NCBI GenBank assembly: GCA_037444575.1
Contig: JBBIME010000005.1
Location: 124,001 to 188,000, forward strand
Direction: 5' to 3'
Source of the DNA: Bacteriovorax sp037444575
Lineage (GTDB): Bacteria > Bdellovibrionota > Bacteriovoracia > Bacteriovoracales > Bacteriovoracaceae
DNA length: 64,000 bases
In this document: positions 17,811 through 28,037 of the stretch, in pieces
How the letters are laid out: the number at the start of each line of letters is the position of its first letter
How positions within the stretch are numbered: the stretch's first letter is position 1
The notes under the pieces: model-generated
Told to the model about the DNA's origin: nothing
What the model saw: the letters and a program-made list of their open reading frames with translations, nothing else
The model's database searches: none
Position numbers and translations under genes: made by a program

Positions 17811-18725
17811 CTAGAGCGAGATTTTTATATAGTGCTTATTTTTTTCGCGATCAAGCCATAAGCTAACTTCGGTTTTTACAGCTGCTTCAAAAAGATCATC
17901 GCGAATTTTTTCTTTTTGTTTTGAAAAAGCCTCCGATTCTACTAGGTCTTTTTTAGCAATATAGAAAACATGGTATTGACCATTGAGATTGATTATAGAA
18001 GTTAATGCTCCTTCATCTGTTTGCTTCAGAAGATTTTTTAGCTCAGGAGCAATACCCTCTTCAGTCATGTCATCAAGATTGCTTGTCGTCATTGTTGAGA
18101 AAGATTCTGGCAGAACACTGTTTATACGATATTGTTTAACAATCTCCACCATCTGAGTTTTTTCTGATTTTGAAAGGTCTTTTGTAATCGCATAATCAAT
18201 TAAGGTATATTTAAAATTTAAGCGAGCATCTTTAATATTTTTTTTGAAGTATGTGTTTTTTACATCTTGCTCAGAAATAGCAATTGTTGGAGAGATAACT
18301 CGATTGATAAAATAACTGTATTCAATGGCCTCTCGTAAAGTTTCAAAATACTCATCAAACGTAGAGCCCTGTTGTTTTAAAAAAGTCATGAGGGCCTTGC
18401 GATCAACGTTTAATCTTTTTTCGTTTGATTTAATTTGAGCTTCAACTTGATCATCAGTGATTGAATAACCAATCTCAGTTAATTTTGCACGTATTAAGAA
18501 TTTATTGATGGCAATATTTAAAAGCTCTTCATTTGAAAAATTTTCTTTGTCGTAGATCATCGGAGCGACATTTTTTTTAATCGCGAGATTTTTACCAGTA
18601 CGTACAATTTGCGATAAAGTGATGATATTATCGTCAACGATAGCAGCAATTTTATCTAATAATTTAGCTTGAACCGAAGTTTGGATTAATAAAGATAAGA
18701 GAATTAAAAAACCTTTGAATTTCAT
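17811..18725 (-). CDS. SurA-like periplasmic chaperone with degenerate PPIase domain
   Basis: About 304 residues from ATG 18725, which gives the signal peptide MKFKGFLILLSLLIQTSVQA; a GTG nine bases upstream is an alternative. The mature start LLDKIAAIVDDNIITLSQI is the SurA N-terminal signature, followed by a helical SurA_N region. The later part (about residues 165-270) has the outline of a parvulin domain but lacks the usual HI[LF] and GGDLG motifs, so isomerase activity is doubtful. It probably assists outer-membrane protein folding. Confidence 0.75.
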   Translation of the reverse strand: MKFKGFLILLSLLIQTSVQAKLLDKIAAIVDDNIITLSQIVRTGKNLAIKKNVAPMIYDKENFSNEELLNIAINKFLIRAKLTEIGYSITDDQVEAQIKSNEKRLNVDRKALMTFLKQQGSTFDEYFETLREAIEYSYFINRVISPTIAISEQDVKNTYFKKNIKDARLNFKYTLIDYAITKDLSKSEKTQMVEIVKQYRINSVLPESFSTMTTSNLDDMTEEGIAPELKNLLKQTDEGALTSIINLNGQYHVFYIAKKDLVESEAFSKQKEKIRDDLFEAAVKTEVSLWLDREKNKHYIKISL

Positions 18726-18797
18726 ATAACCCACTCTAAAAGTACTAAGACAATTAGAGTAAGTTATATGATTTTACTGTGCAAGTCGCAAGGATGA

Positions 18798-19634
18798 TTA
18801 CTTTAAAAATTCTTTGTTAATTTTAATTTGAGCGCCTTTACGACTTTCAGCGAAATACTCATCAAGCATTTTGTCGCGTTTTTGGTCGTAAACGATCTTT
18901 TTATAGATCGCAGGATCTACTTCTTTCCACTCATGGACACCTAAAACTTTAATGATGTGCAATCCAAATTGAGTTCTAACTGGAGCGGAAATGAAGCCGT
19001 TTGCTTTTCCGTTAATTGCTTTGAAGTATTCAGGAGCATATTTTACAGCTGGAAGATAGCCCATGTCTCCACCAGATGGAGCTGTTGAGCTTTGAGAATA
19101 TTTGTTAGCTAGTTCTGGCCAAAGTTGAGGTTTTGCTTGAAGTTGTTTGTAAACTTCTAGCGCCTTTTTCATAGCTTCTTCAGTTTCAGCTTTCTCTGGA
19201 GTTACTCTGATTCTAAAAAGAATATGTGCTGTTCTGTATTCTTTATTTTTTGCGTAATAGTCTTGAGCTTCTTTATCTGTAACAATGATGCCTTGAAGCT
19301 TTTTCTCTAAATCCTTAGAAATTTTAGCATGGTAAAGAACGTCTTCCATCTTTGCTTTTACGACTGGATCTTCGTTTAATTTTTCTTGTTTTGCTTTTTC
19401 AACACCGATTTCACGGTTGATGATGTCGTATAGAACTTTTTCTTTTGTCACAACTTTGTCTGAAACAAACATCAAGTTTTGTTCAAAAGCTTGATCGAGT
19501 TGTGTTTTTTTAATTTCTACACCATTTACGGTAGCGACAACTGGATCAACAGCTGCTTTTTGTTGTGCTTGGGCAAATGTTGAAATTGAAACAAGAAATG
19601 TTGCGGCCATTAAAAGATTTGATTTTTTCATCAT
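18798..19634 (-). CDS. Parvulin-type peptidyl-prolyl cis-trans isomerase, exported
   Basis: A 278-residue protein with signal peptide ending TFAQAQ. A SurA/PrsA-like N-terminal helical domain is followed by a canonical parvulin domain: TAHILFRIRV, LANKYSQSSTAPSGGDMGYL and PVRTQFGLHIIKVLG. It should isomerise prolyl bonds of exported proteins in the periplasm. The start may be 19634 or the adjacent ATG 19631; AGGAA upstream favours the second by spacing. It lies between mfd and the SurA-like gene, consistent with one transcript. Confidence 0.85.
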   Translation of the reverse strand: MMKKSNLLMAATFLVSISTFAQAQQKAAVDPVVATVNGVEIKKTQLDQAFEQNLMFVSDKVVTKEKVLYDIINREIGVEKAKQEKLNEDPVVKAKMEDVLYHAKISKDLEKKLQGIIVTDKEAQDYYAKNKEYRTAHILFRIRVTPEKAETEEAMKKALEVYKQLQAKPQLWPELANKYSQSSTAPSGGDMGYLPAVKYAPEYFKAINGKANGFISAPVRTQFGLHIIKVLGVHEWKEVDPAIYKKIVYDQKRDKMLDEYFAESRKGAQIKINKEFLK

Positions 19635-19711
19635 TGATTCCTGATTAATCCTACAAAAAATATTTTATACAATTTAATGATAGCAGAATTTTAAAATTAG
19701 GAAGAACAAAA

Positions 19712-22700
19712 TCACTTAGATGGAATTAATTGCTCTGAAATTTCTTTAGAAAACTTGAGTAAATCGTTCTGACTTACGACGGTTTTATGGTTGTAAATGA
19801 CTCGATAATCCGGAGTAAATTGATATATTTTCGGTCTGGAGATAAAGAAATTTACAACGCGATCTCGAAGATCCGGATTTGATTCCAAAAAGGCCTTATC
19901 GAACCTAAGGGTGATGGATGCTCCCCCAACTTGGACAGATTTCAGGCCTAAAGTTTGGAGATAAATTCTGGTTTCAAGTACAACAAAAAGGTTAGTGAGT
20001 TCTTCACTGAATATTCCATAAACGTCTTGGAATTCTTCTCTAATACTTTCAAGAAGAGAGAGAGTTTCACAGTTAGAAAGACGCTTATATTGTTTAAGTC
20101 GCTCACTAGGATCACTAATATAATGATTTGGAATAAATGCAGGAAATGGGGTGAGAATCTCGATATCTTTTTTAAGAAGTTTTCTCTCACCTTTAATTTC
20201 ATTGATAGCATCTTTTAAAAGCTCCATATAGAGCTCAAGACCAACAGCTTCAATATGGCCTGATTGAGTCGCTCCTAAAATATCACCAGCTCCTCTGATT
20301 TCTAAATCGACAGAAGCGATGTTAAATCCCGAGCCCATATCTGCATAAGTTTGAAGAGCATGAAGTCTTTTTTGAGCGATCGTTGAAATTTCTCTCATGC
20401 GAGGAACGACAAAATAAGCATAAGCTTTTTTATCAGAGCGACCGATTCTTCCTCGAAGTTGATGTAGTTGAGCAAGTCCATAAGTGTCCGCGCGGTCAAT
20501 GATCATTGTGTTTGCATTGGGAATATCTATCCCCGATTCAATGATCGTTGTTGCAATGAGAACTTGATAATTTCCATTGTAGAAAGAGTTAATTCTATCT
20601 TCGAGTTCTTTCTCGCTCATTTGTCCATGGGCAAAAGTAATCTTCGCTTCCGGAACTAATTCTTTAATAAAGGCCGTGTATTGTTCAATGTCGTGAACTT
20701 TGTTGTGAACGATGAAAACCTGACCACCTCTTTGTAGCTCTTTATGAATGGCACTTTGAATGGTGAGTTCATCTTCTTTAATAACATAAGTTTTAATAGA
20801 CTGACGTCTTGGAGGAGCCGTTTTAATAAGAGAGAGATCGCGAAGGCCCAAGAAGGCCATTTGCAATGTTCTTGGAATTGGTGTCGCTGTTAAAGTTAAA
20901 AAATCAACGGACGCTTTCATCAACTTAAGTTTTTCTTTGTGTCCAACTCCAAAGCGCTGCTCTTCATCGACAATAACTAATCCGAGGTCGTGAAATTTTA
21001 ATTTATCAGATAAAAGTTTGTGTGTTCCGATTAAGATATCAATCTCGCCTTTTTCAGCTTTTGCTAAAATTTCTTTAGATTCTTTGGCGGATTTAAAACG
21101 GGATATAAATTCAATTCGAACAGGAAAATCTTTAAATCGTTTAGTGAAAGAATTAAAGTGTTGAAGAGCTAAGATGGTTGTTGGAACTAGAACGGCGACT
21201 TGTTTTTTATCTTCAACAGCTTTAAAAGCAGCTCTCATCGCTACTTCTGTTTTCCCAAAACCGACATCTCCACAAACTAGGAAATCCATCGGCATCGACT
21301 TTTGCATAGCTGCTAAAACATCTTCAATCGCACGCGACTGATCAGGCGTTTCGTGAAATGGAAAAGCTAGTTCGAATTCGCGGTATAAATGATCAGGCTC
21401 AGAAAAAGCATAAGCAACAGAGGATTGTCTTTCAGCTTGTAGTTTTAATAGATCAAAGGCTAAAGTCTTTGCCGAAGTTCTTGCGCGTGCTTTTAATAGC
21501 GCAAACTTATTCGTGCGAAGGCTGTCTTTCTTTAAATCAGCGTGAGCGTCTGCATGTTTTTGGATTTGATTTAGTTTGTAAACAGGAACATAAACCTTGT
21601 CGTTTTCAGCGTATTTTAAAACCAGAAAATCTGTTTTATCACCGCCGATATCCAGGGCCTCTAATCCTAAATACTCCCCTACCCCATACTCGCTATGAAT
21701 GACATAGTCGCCAGTTTTTAAAGTGGCAAGTTGCTCAGCAAACAAATCGAGATCAACTTTCGTTGTCTTTTGAACTTTTGTTTTTTTAACCGAAAATAAA
21801 TCACCATCTGTTATGATGAGAAATTTTTCACCTTCATAATAAAACCCTTCCGAGAGTTTATAAGGAAGAAAATCAATTCGATCTTTTAAACTTCGAGGAT
21901 AATCTTGCAAGTCGATTAAATGCTGAATCTCAGCTTTAGAGGCATCACTATACGAAGAAAAAAATATTTGACCTTGAAACTCAAAATGCTTCTTTAAAAA
22001 ATTTAAAGCAGCTTTTATGTAATCAGGCTTAGGCAGAGTAGGATTAATAAATTGATTAAAGAATGTTGAAGTTTTTATTAAACGCAAATCTACTGAATCT
22101 GAAACTTCGGTAAAGTTTAAACTTAAATTGAGCTGATCTATCAGCACAACTTTTTGTTTCTCGAGATTTCTTAAAAAAGAGAAATCATATAGATGATCAT
22201 AGTGAGGCAAAATATTTTCACTATTTATATTTTCTTGTTCATTTTCAAAATCAACTCGAAGCGATTCAATAGTTTCAAGAAAAGATCTATGTGTTTCGTT
22301 AGCGTTTATGACAGAAATAATGCAATCGTTTAAATCAAAAAAATCAAAAAGAGTTGAAGCTTTCTTAAAAAAAAGTGGAACATACGCAGGGTAATTTTCA
22401 AATAGTAGGCCTTCAGAAAGTCTTGCTAAAAGTGCCTTTCTAAATTCAAATTTATTTTTATATTGTGGCCCTGGTTGTGGGATGTTTTCACGAAGAGTAA
22501 CGGGAAACTCATCAGTAGAAAAAATCCCGGCCGCTGGTGAGATCGTCACTGAAGTAAATGCATTTTCTCGAATCGACTTCTGGGTTTCTAAATTAATGTC
22601 ATGAATTGATTCAATCAAATCATCAAAATAGGACAAGCGCACCGGAGAGAAGCCAACGGGATAAAGATCGAAGATTTGGCCTTTTTGAACAAAAGTTCCT

Positions 22701-23221
22701 GGTTCTTCAACAGAAGTGGCCGATGAATATCCCATGCCCACTAATTTTTTTGCTAAATCAATCGGTGCTATGATGTCATCGACTTTTAAATTAAAACTAA
22801 ATTCATTGAAAAATTCCGGCGGAGGTGTTTTTAAGGACAGCGCTTCAAAAGATGTGATTAAAAGAAATTTGTTTTTATCCGCCTTAAATTTATTTAATCG
22901 GCTTAAAACATCGAATCGATCGTAAAAACTTTTTTCGGAAGAAATTACACCGCTATATGGCGAAGCCTCAAGTCCCGGATAAAAAAGAATTTCTAGATTG
23001 ACCTGCAAATTTTGCAAGGACTGCGTTAAATCTTCCGCTTCATCATTTGAAGAAGTGATAATCAGGTGAGACTTTTTTAAAAATAATTTCGGATTTTCTC
23101 GCAAGAAACTGCTGAGGACAAAAGCCCACTGCTCCATGTTTGTGCCATACAAATGGAGTTGCGATGAACTGTGTTCATCCCAATCGAGAATTTTTTGAAG
23201 CAGTGAATTGAAGTGACTCAT
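19712..23221 (-). CDS. mfd: Transcription-repair coupling factor Mfd
   Basis: A 1169-residue translocase that removes stalled RNA polymerase and recruits UvrA. The N-terminal UvrB-like module is followed by the RNA-polymerase-interacting domain (GDYVIHSEYGVGEYLGLE). The RecG-like helicase core has Walker A GDVGFGKTE near residue 652, DEEQRFG, TATPIPRTL and QLRGRIGRSDKKAYAY, and a TRCF C-terminal domain completes it. Length matches the family. It is the first gene of the minus-strand repair/chaperone operon and diverges from nuoA. Confidence 0.97.
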   Translation of the reverse strand: MSHFNSLLQKILDWDEHSSSQLHLYGTNMEQWAFVLSSFLRENPKLFLKKSHLIITSSNDEAEDLTQSLQNLQVNLEILFYPGLEASPYSGVISSEKSFYDRFDVLSRLNKFKADKNKFLLITSFEALSLKTPPPEFFNEFSFNLKVDDIIAPIDLAKKLVGMGYSSATSVEEPGTFVQKGQIFDLYPVGFSPVRLSYFDDLIESIHDINLETQKSIRENAFTSVTISPAAGIFSTDEFPVTLRENIPQPGPQYKNKFEFRKALLARLSEGLLFENYPAYVPLFFKKASTLFDFFDLNDCIISVINANETHRSFLETIESLRVDFENEQENINSENILPHYDHLYDFSFLRNLEKQKVVLIDQLNLSLNFTEVSDSVDLRLIKTSTFFNQFINPTLPKPDYIKAALNFLKKHFEFQGQIFFSSYSDASKAEIQHLIDLQDYPRSLKDRIDFLPYKLSEGFYYEGEKFLIITDGDLFSVKKTKVQKTTKVDLDLFAEQLATLKTGDYVIHSEYGVGEYLGLEALDIGGDKTDFLVLKYAENDKVYVPVYKLNQIQKHADAHADLKKDSLRTNKFALLKARARTSAKTLAFDLLKLQAERQSSVAYAFSEPDHLYREFELAFPFHETPDQSRAIEDVLAAMQKSMPMDFLVCGDVGFGKTEVAMRAAFKAVEDKKQVAVLVPTTILALQHFNSFTKRFKDFPVRIEFISRFKSAKESKEILAKAEKGEIDILIGTHKLLSDKLKFHDLGLVIVDEEQRFGVGHKEKLKLMKASVDFLTLTATPIPRTLQMAFLGLRDLSLIKTAPPRRQSIKTYVIKEDELTIQSAIHKELQRGGQVFIVHNKVHDIEQYTAFIKELVPEAKITFAHGQMSEKELEDRINSFYNGNYQVLIATTIIESGIDIPNANTMIIDRADTYGLAQLHQLRGRIGRSDKKAYAYFVVPRMREISTIAQKRLHALQTYADMGSGFNIASVDLEIRGAGDILGATQSGHIEAVGLELYMELLKDAINEIKGERKLLKKDIEILTPFPAFIPNHYISDPSERLKQYKRLSNCETLSLLESIREEFQDVYGIFSEELTNLFVVLETRIYLQTLGLKSVQVGGASITLRFDKAFLESNPDLRDRVVNFFISRPKIYQFTPDYRVIYNHKTVVSQNDLLKFSKEISEQLIPSK

Positions 23222-23319
23222 ATGATTAATAGTTGAGCAAACAAAATCTTTCCAAGATATTATATTTTCGTGTAATCTAAGAAAACTAAAAAATTGGATT
23301 TTTTATCTCGGAGATCAAG

Positions 23320-23745
23320 ATGTCGACATTCAATCTAGACGTCTACATGCCTGTTGTGATTTTAATAACGCTTGCAGTGCTTGTGGCCGGTGGATCAATT
23401 TTGTTGGGAAGTATAATTCGTCCTCATCATCCCAATCAACTAAAGGAAAGTGCATACGAGTGTGGTGAAGAGCCAATCGGCACTGCATGGGCAAACTTTA
23501 ACGTCAGGTTTTATGTTATCGCTCTAATTTTTATCGTTTTTGATGTTGAAAGCGCATTGATGTTCCCAGTAGCTGCTATCTTTAAAAAATTTAATGAAAT
23601 CGGTCTAGGTGGAACGCTACTACTTTCAATTTTAACTTTCACTTTAGTTCTTGTAGCAGGAATTGCTTACTGCTGGAAAAAAGGTGACCTTGATTGGGTT
23701 AAAAGTTTTAATGCCCCTCAAGTTAATGCTTCAAAGGATAAGTAA
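23320..23745 (+). CDS. nuoA: NADH-quinone oxidoreductase subunit A, copy 1
   Basis: A 141-residue, three-helix complex I subunit. The signature YECGEEPIGTAWANFNVRFYVIAL...FDVESALMFPVA carries the conserved cysteine of the quinone-cavity loop (YECG) and the acidic FDVE motif. GGAG lies 8 bp before the ATG. It opens the first of two tandem membrane-arm sets. Its stop overlaps the nuoH ATG (TAATG). The second NuoA (31070) has serine in place of this cysteine. Confidence 0.95.
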   Translation: MSTFNLDVYMPVVILITLAVLVAGGSILLGSIIRPHHPNQLKESAYECGEEPIGTAWANFNVRFYVIALIFIVFDVESALMFPVAAIFKKFNEIGLGGTLLLSILTFTLVLVAGIAYCWKKGDLDWVKSFNAPQVNASKDK

Positions 23746-24941
23746 TGAACTCAACTGTAGTCACCTATCTTTCACAGTCAAAAGAATTTAGTTCAGTCGT
23801 TTCATGGCTTACAAATCTTTTAGGTTTTGATGCTACTTCGTTTGTAGCATTTGTTATATTTGCAATTGGTTGTCTTATTGTTGTTGGAGCTCTTGCAACA
23901 ATCGGTGGTCTTGGAACATACGCGGAAAGAAAAATTTCTGCCGATCTTCAAATGAGACAAGGTCCTAACCGTGTTGGTCCATACGGAATTCTACAATTCT
24001 TGGCTGACGGGGTGAAGATGATCTTAAAAGAAGACATCATTCCATCTCAAGCAGACAGATTCACTTTTATTCTCGCTCCTTTTCTTTGTATGGTTGGTGT
24101 TTTTGCAACTCTTGCCGTTGTTCCTTTCTCAAGCGGATTTATGCTGGCCGATTTAAACGCAGGTGTTTTTTATCTTATTGGTATGGCATCTTTGGTTGGA
24201 GTTGGTGTTTTCCTTGGTGGATATTCATCAAACTCAAAATGGTCAATGCTGGGAGGGATGAGAGGTGCTTCTCAAATTATCTCTTATGAAATCCCTGGAA
24301 CAATTACAATCATTTCGATCGTTCTTCTTGCCGGTGGTCTTTCATTTAAAACTTTAATTTCTGGCCAAGGTGGACTTCCACAAGAATGGTACTTGTTTCA
24401 CAATCCATTCGCTTTCATGGGCTTCTTTGTTTATTTCACATCAGCTCTTGCTGAAACAAACCGTGCACCATTCGATTTACCAGAAGCGGAATCAGAACTT
24501 GTATCTGGTTATCACACAGAGTATTCAGGGATGAGATTTGGTCTTTTTGCCCTAGCTGAATACATTGAAGTTTTTGTTGTTTGCGGTGTAGCCGTTGCTC
24601 TATTTCTTGGTGGATACAAAGTTCCTTTTGATCTAGGGTCAGGGAAAATCTTAGTTGAAAAGCTAGGCCTTGATTCAATGTTTGCTCAAAATATCGGGCA
24701 ACTACTTGAGCTTGGATCATTCTTCACAAAAACATTGCTTCTTTATTATGTAGTAATTTGGGTTCGTTGGACTCTACCTCGTTTGAGAGTAGACCAACTA
24801 ATGACTCTTTGTTGGAAATACTTAACTCCAGTTGCACTTTTCAATTTAATTGGATGTGCAGTTTGGATGTATGCATTTAATGGAAAATCTATTTATTCAC
24901 TTATCTTTGAATCAGCTGTGACAGTCGCAGGACATCACTAA
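23745..24941 (+). CDS. nuoH: NADH-quinone oxidoreductase subunit H, copy 1
   Basis: A 398-residue subunit that forms most of the quinone chamber. Motifs are YAERKISADLQMRQGPNRVGP and the conserved acidic loop ALAETNRAPFDLPEAESELV, followed by GYHTEYSGMRFGLFALAEY and WVRWTLPRLRVDQLM. It is about 50 residues longer than copy 2, with extra sequence at the N-terminus and in loops. It normally contacts NuoB, NuoD and NuoI, none of which is encoded in the window. Confidence 0.96.
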   Translation: MNSTVVTYLSQSKEFSSVVSWLTNLLGFDATSFVAFVIFAIGCLIVVGALATIGGLGTYAERKISADLQMRQGPNRVGPYGILQFLADGVKMILKEDIIPSQADRFTFILAPFLCMVGVFATLAVVPFSSGFMLADLNAGVFYLIGMASLVGVGVFLGGYSSNSKWSMLGGMRGASQIISYEIPGTITIISIVLLAGGLSFKTLISGQGGLPQEWYLFHNPFAFMGFFVYFTSALAETNRAPFDLPEAESELVSGYHTEYSGMRFGLFALAEYIEVFVVCGVAVALFLGGYKVPFDLGSGKILVEKLGLDSMFAQNIGQLLELGSFFTKTLLLYYVVIWVRWTLPRLRVDQLMTLCWKYLTPVALFNLIGCAVWMYAFNGKSIYSLIFESAVTVAGHH

Positions 24942-24974
24942 TATAAAGATAAGAGAGTTTTAAGGGGACGAGCT

Positions 24975-25511
24975 GTGTTTACGAATACACTTTTTTTATT
25001 ATCGGCAGCATTAACAGTTGGTGGAGCACTCGCTGTTGTTTATAGCCAAAACTTAATGCACGCATGTATCTATCTTCTTGCTTCGCTTTTTGGAGTTTCA
25101 GGATTGTACGCATGTATTGGTGCAGACTTCTTAGCGGCAACTCAGTTGGTTGTATACGCTGGTGGTGTTGTTATCCTAATGTTGTTTGCCATCATGTTAA
25201 CTGGTGGATCTGGAAACAAAATAAATCGTTACGGATTAGAAAAAATTGCGGCCATGGGAAACAAGAAGACTTATTTCTTTGCTGGTTTCGCCGGAATCCT
25301 TACTTCACTTGTTCTTCTTAAAATTATAGCGAATATTTTAAAAGCTCAGCCAAATACTGTTCTTTCAGCTAATGAGCCAACTGTTGCTAAATTGGGAACA
25401 CTTCTAGCGACAGACCATATATTAGCGTTTGAAATTTCATCAGTGCTTCTTTTGGGTGCACTAGTTGGTGCAGCGATAATCTCTAGACCAAGGAAAGAAA
25501 GAAATGATTAG
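24975..25511 (+). CDS. nuoJ: NADH-quinone oxidoreductase subunit J, copy 1
   Basis: A 178-residue membrane subunit starting with GTG at 24975 after AAGGGGA. The third helix motif LVVYAGGVVILMLFAIMLTGG is the conserved NuoJ block containing the pi-bulge tyrosine. Five hydrophobic helices are evident. It overlaps nuoK by 8 bp. NuoI, which often sits between nuoH and nuoJ, is absent. Confidence 0.94.
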   Translation: MFTNTLFLLSAALTVGGALAVVYSQNLMHACIYLLASLFGVSGLYACIGADFLAATQLVVYAGGVVILMLFAIMLTGGSGNKINRYGLEKIAAMGNKKTYFFAGFAGILTSLVLLKIIANILKAQPNTVLSANEPTVAKLGTLLATDHILAFEISSVLLLGALVGAAIISRPRKERND

Positions 25512-25809
25512 TTTAGGATCATATTTAGCGATTTCATTTGCTCTTTTTATTTGCGGAATTCTGGTAATGATTGCGAGAAAAAACATCATCGCAATGCTTT
25601 TAGGAATTGAGCTTATTTTGAATGCTTCGGCACTTAACTTTGCAGCCTATACAAAGTTTGCAAATAACAACCTTGATGGCCACATCGTAAGCTTGTTCAT
25701 CATCGTTATTGCAGCAGCTGAAGCCGCAGTTGGACTTGGAATTGTAATCAGATTCTTCCAACTAAGAGAAAGCATCCATATAGATGATGCAGCAACATTA
25801 CAAAATTAA
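25504..25809 (+). CDS. nuoK: NADH-quinone oxidoreductase subunit K, copy 1
   Basis: A 101-residue, three-helix (MrpC-like) subunit. The two essential membrane glutamates are present in GIELILNASALNF and AAAEAAVGLGIVI. The C-terminal tail RESIHIDDAATL is typical. It overlaps nuoJ by 8 bp and precedes nuoL by 27 bp. Confidence 0.95.
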   Translation: MISLGSYLAISFALFICGILVMIARKNIIAMLLGIELILNASALNFAAYTKFANNNLDGHIVSLFIIVIAAAEAAVGLGIVIRFFQLRESIHIDDAATLQN

Positions 25810-25836
25810 TGAACTGTTAAGGATATAGAGAGAATT

Positions 25837-27993
25837 ATGGATTATACAATCTCAACCGTTGCACCCATTGTACTACTGCCGTTTTTCGCATTCGTGATCA
25901 ATGCTTTCATCGTAAAGAAGTTCACAAAACTTGCGGTGGCAATCAGTACTGGAGCGATCTTTGTTTCATTTTTATATGCACTAAGAATCTTTTTCGATTT
26001 TATGAACGTGTACTCAGTTGGGTACCATATTCATAAAACTTTTAATTGGTTTGATCTAAGTACTGGATCTCACGTTTTTAAAGTAAACATGGGGATCTAT
26101 ATAGATAACATGACTTCTGTAATGCTTTTAATGGTTACAGCAGCTGCAACTCTTATCCATGTTTTCTCGACATGGTACATGCACGATGACCCGCGCTTTG
26201 GAAGATTCTTTGTTTATCTTTCACTCTTTACTTCTGCAATGCTAGGCCTTGTTCTTTCAGATAACCTTCTATCAGTTTTCATTTTTTGGGAGTTGATGGG
26301 ATTTTGTTCGTATTCATTGATTGGTTTCTACTACGAAAAAGAAGGCGCAGGAAACGCATCAATGAAAGCGTTCATGACAACAAGAGTGGGAGACGTTTTC
26401 TTCCTTCTTGGTATTCTTGCGGTCTGGTCAGTTGTTGGTAACGTTACTTTTGTCGACATCTATAAAGCAATTGGCGCGGGAGCATTTAACAATCTTTACG
26501 CTCTAGGGATTCCTCTTGCGACTTTTGCAGGGTTCTCAATTTTTATGGGAACAATGGGAAAATCAGCACAGGTTCCACTTCAAGTTTGGCTACCAGATGC
26601 GATGTGGGGACCAACTCCATGTTCAGCACTTATCCACGCAGCAACTATGGTTGCCGCTGGTGTTTATCTATCACTTAGAATGTTCCCGTTAATGGAACTT
26701 GGTCATCTACTGCCTTTCATTGCAATGATTGGTGGGATCACGGCCTTTGGTGCAGCAACGATTGCTCTTGTTCAAACAGACATTAAGGCAGTACTTGCCT
26801 ACTCTACAATTTCGCAACTTGGTTACATGGTTATCGGAATTGGAGTTGGTTCATACAACGCTTCTTTCATGCACTTAATTACTCACGCTGTTTTTAAAGC
26901 GTGTCTCTTCTTGTCTGCTGGTTCAGTTATCCACTCAATTCACTGCCAAGAAATGCCTCAAATGGGAGGCCTTCGTAAGAAACTTCCTTATACTTTCTTT
27001 GCAATGTTACTTTGTTGTTTTGCTATTGCCGGTGTTCCGTTCTTCTCAGGATTTGTTTCTAAAGATAGAATTTTAGGTGACGCTCTTGTGATGGCACTTT
27101 CAAATCCTGTTTACATTCCAGTGGCACTACTTGGATTTGGTGGAGCTTTCTTAACAGCATTCTATATGTTCAGAATGCTTTTCTTAACTTTCTTTGGAGA
27201 GCCTCGCGATCACCATATTTACGATCACGCTCACCATGAACACTTGGGATGGAACTCAAACATTCCTCTTTTAATTCTTTCGGTTTTCACTCTTGGTTTA
27301 TTCTACTCAGGGTCATTCACAGGACAGAGAGAAGTAAATCTTTTCGGATCTAAAAACGAATGGTTCTCAACGTTAATTCATAAGCCAAGCGCTACGACGC
27401 TACATCACTTTAATGAGTACAAATCAGAAGAGTTTGGTGCCGTAGATACACGCGATAAAATTGAACTTCCAAAAGCAGAGTTCGATGCTAATCACGGAAT
27501 GAGTGAAGAAGAAGCTCACCATGTCCACATGATTCACCGTATGGGTGCACTTATGTCGATCATCATTGCATTCTCTGGAATTTTCTTAGCGTACTCAATG
27601 TACATCAAGAAATCAGTTAATCCAGGATGGTGGACTGGAACTTTTGCGAAATGGACAACAGCACTTAAGAACAAGTACTACTTTGATGATCTATATGTGG
27701 GAAAAATTATTCAAAAAGGTTTACTACCTTTTAATGACCTTCTCGCAAAATTTGATATGAATTTCTACGATAAATACGCTATCGATGGATGGGAATCTGT
27801 AAATAGATGGGCCTTCACTATTTCTCGTTGGTTTGATAACACAATTATCGACAGCGGAATGGTTGATGGAACAGGAGCAAGCGTACGCCTGATGAACGTG
27901 GTTTTAAGAACCCTTCAATCAGGAAAGATCCAAATGTACATCATTGTGATCATTGTTGTGCTTGCTGGATATGTTTGGACGTTAAGTTTTTAA
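25837..27993 (+). CDS. nuoL: NADH-quinone oxidoreductase subunit L, copy 1
   Basis: A 718-residue antiporter-like proton-pumping subunit, longer than copy 2 (657). The pumping-channel glutamate is in FWELMGFCSYSLIGFYYEKE, the broken-helix lysine in GKSAQVPLQVWLPDAMWGPTP, and the second lysine in QTDIKAVLAYSTISQLGYM. A His-rich loop (HHIYDHAHHEHLG) lies after helix 12, and a long C-terminal region fits the lateral helix. The last helix (YIIVIIVVLAGYVWTLSF) is intact. Confidence 0.96.
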   Translation: MDYTISTVAPIVLLPFFAFVINAFIVKKFTKLAVAISTGAIFVSFLYALRIFFDFMNVYSVGYHIHKTFNWFDLSTGSHVFKVNMGIYIDNMTSVMLLMVTAAATLIHVFSTWYMHDDPRFGRFFVYLSLFTSAMLGLVLSDNLLSVFIFWELMGFCSYSLIGFYYEKEGAGNASMKAFMTTRVGDVFFLLGILAVWSVVGNVTFVDIYKAIGAGAFNNLYALGIPLATFAGFSIFMGTMGKSAQVPLQVWLPDAMWGPTPCSALIHAATMVAAGVYLSLRMFPLMELGHLLPFIAMIGGITAFGAATIALVQTDIKAVLAYSTISQLGYMVIGIGVGSYNASFMHLITHAVFKACLFLSAGSVIHSIHCQEMPQMGGLRKKLPYTFFAMLLCCFAIAGVPFFSGFVSKDRILGDALVMALSNPVYIPVALLGFGGAFLTAFYMFRMLFLTFFGEPRDHHIYDHAHHEHLGWNSNIPLLILSVFTLGLFYSGSFTGQREVNLFGSKNEWFSTLIHKPSATTLHHFNEYKSEEFGAVDTRDKIELPKAEFDANHGMSEEEAHHVHMIHRMGALMSIIIAFSGIFLAYSMYIKKSVNPGWWTGTFAKWTTALKNKYYFDDLYVGKIIQKGLLPFNDLLAKFDMNFYDKYAIDGWESVNRWAFTISRWFDNTIIDSGMVDGTGASVRLMNVVLRTLQSGKIQMYIIVIIVVLAGYVWTLSF

Positions 27994-28037
27994 TTAAGTG
28001 TTTTATATAAGAGTAACTTTATAGAAGGAGTTAACCG

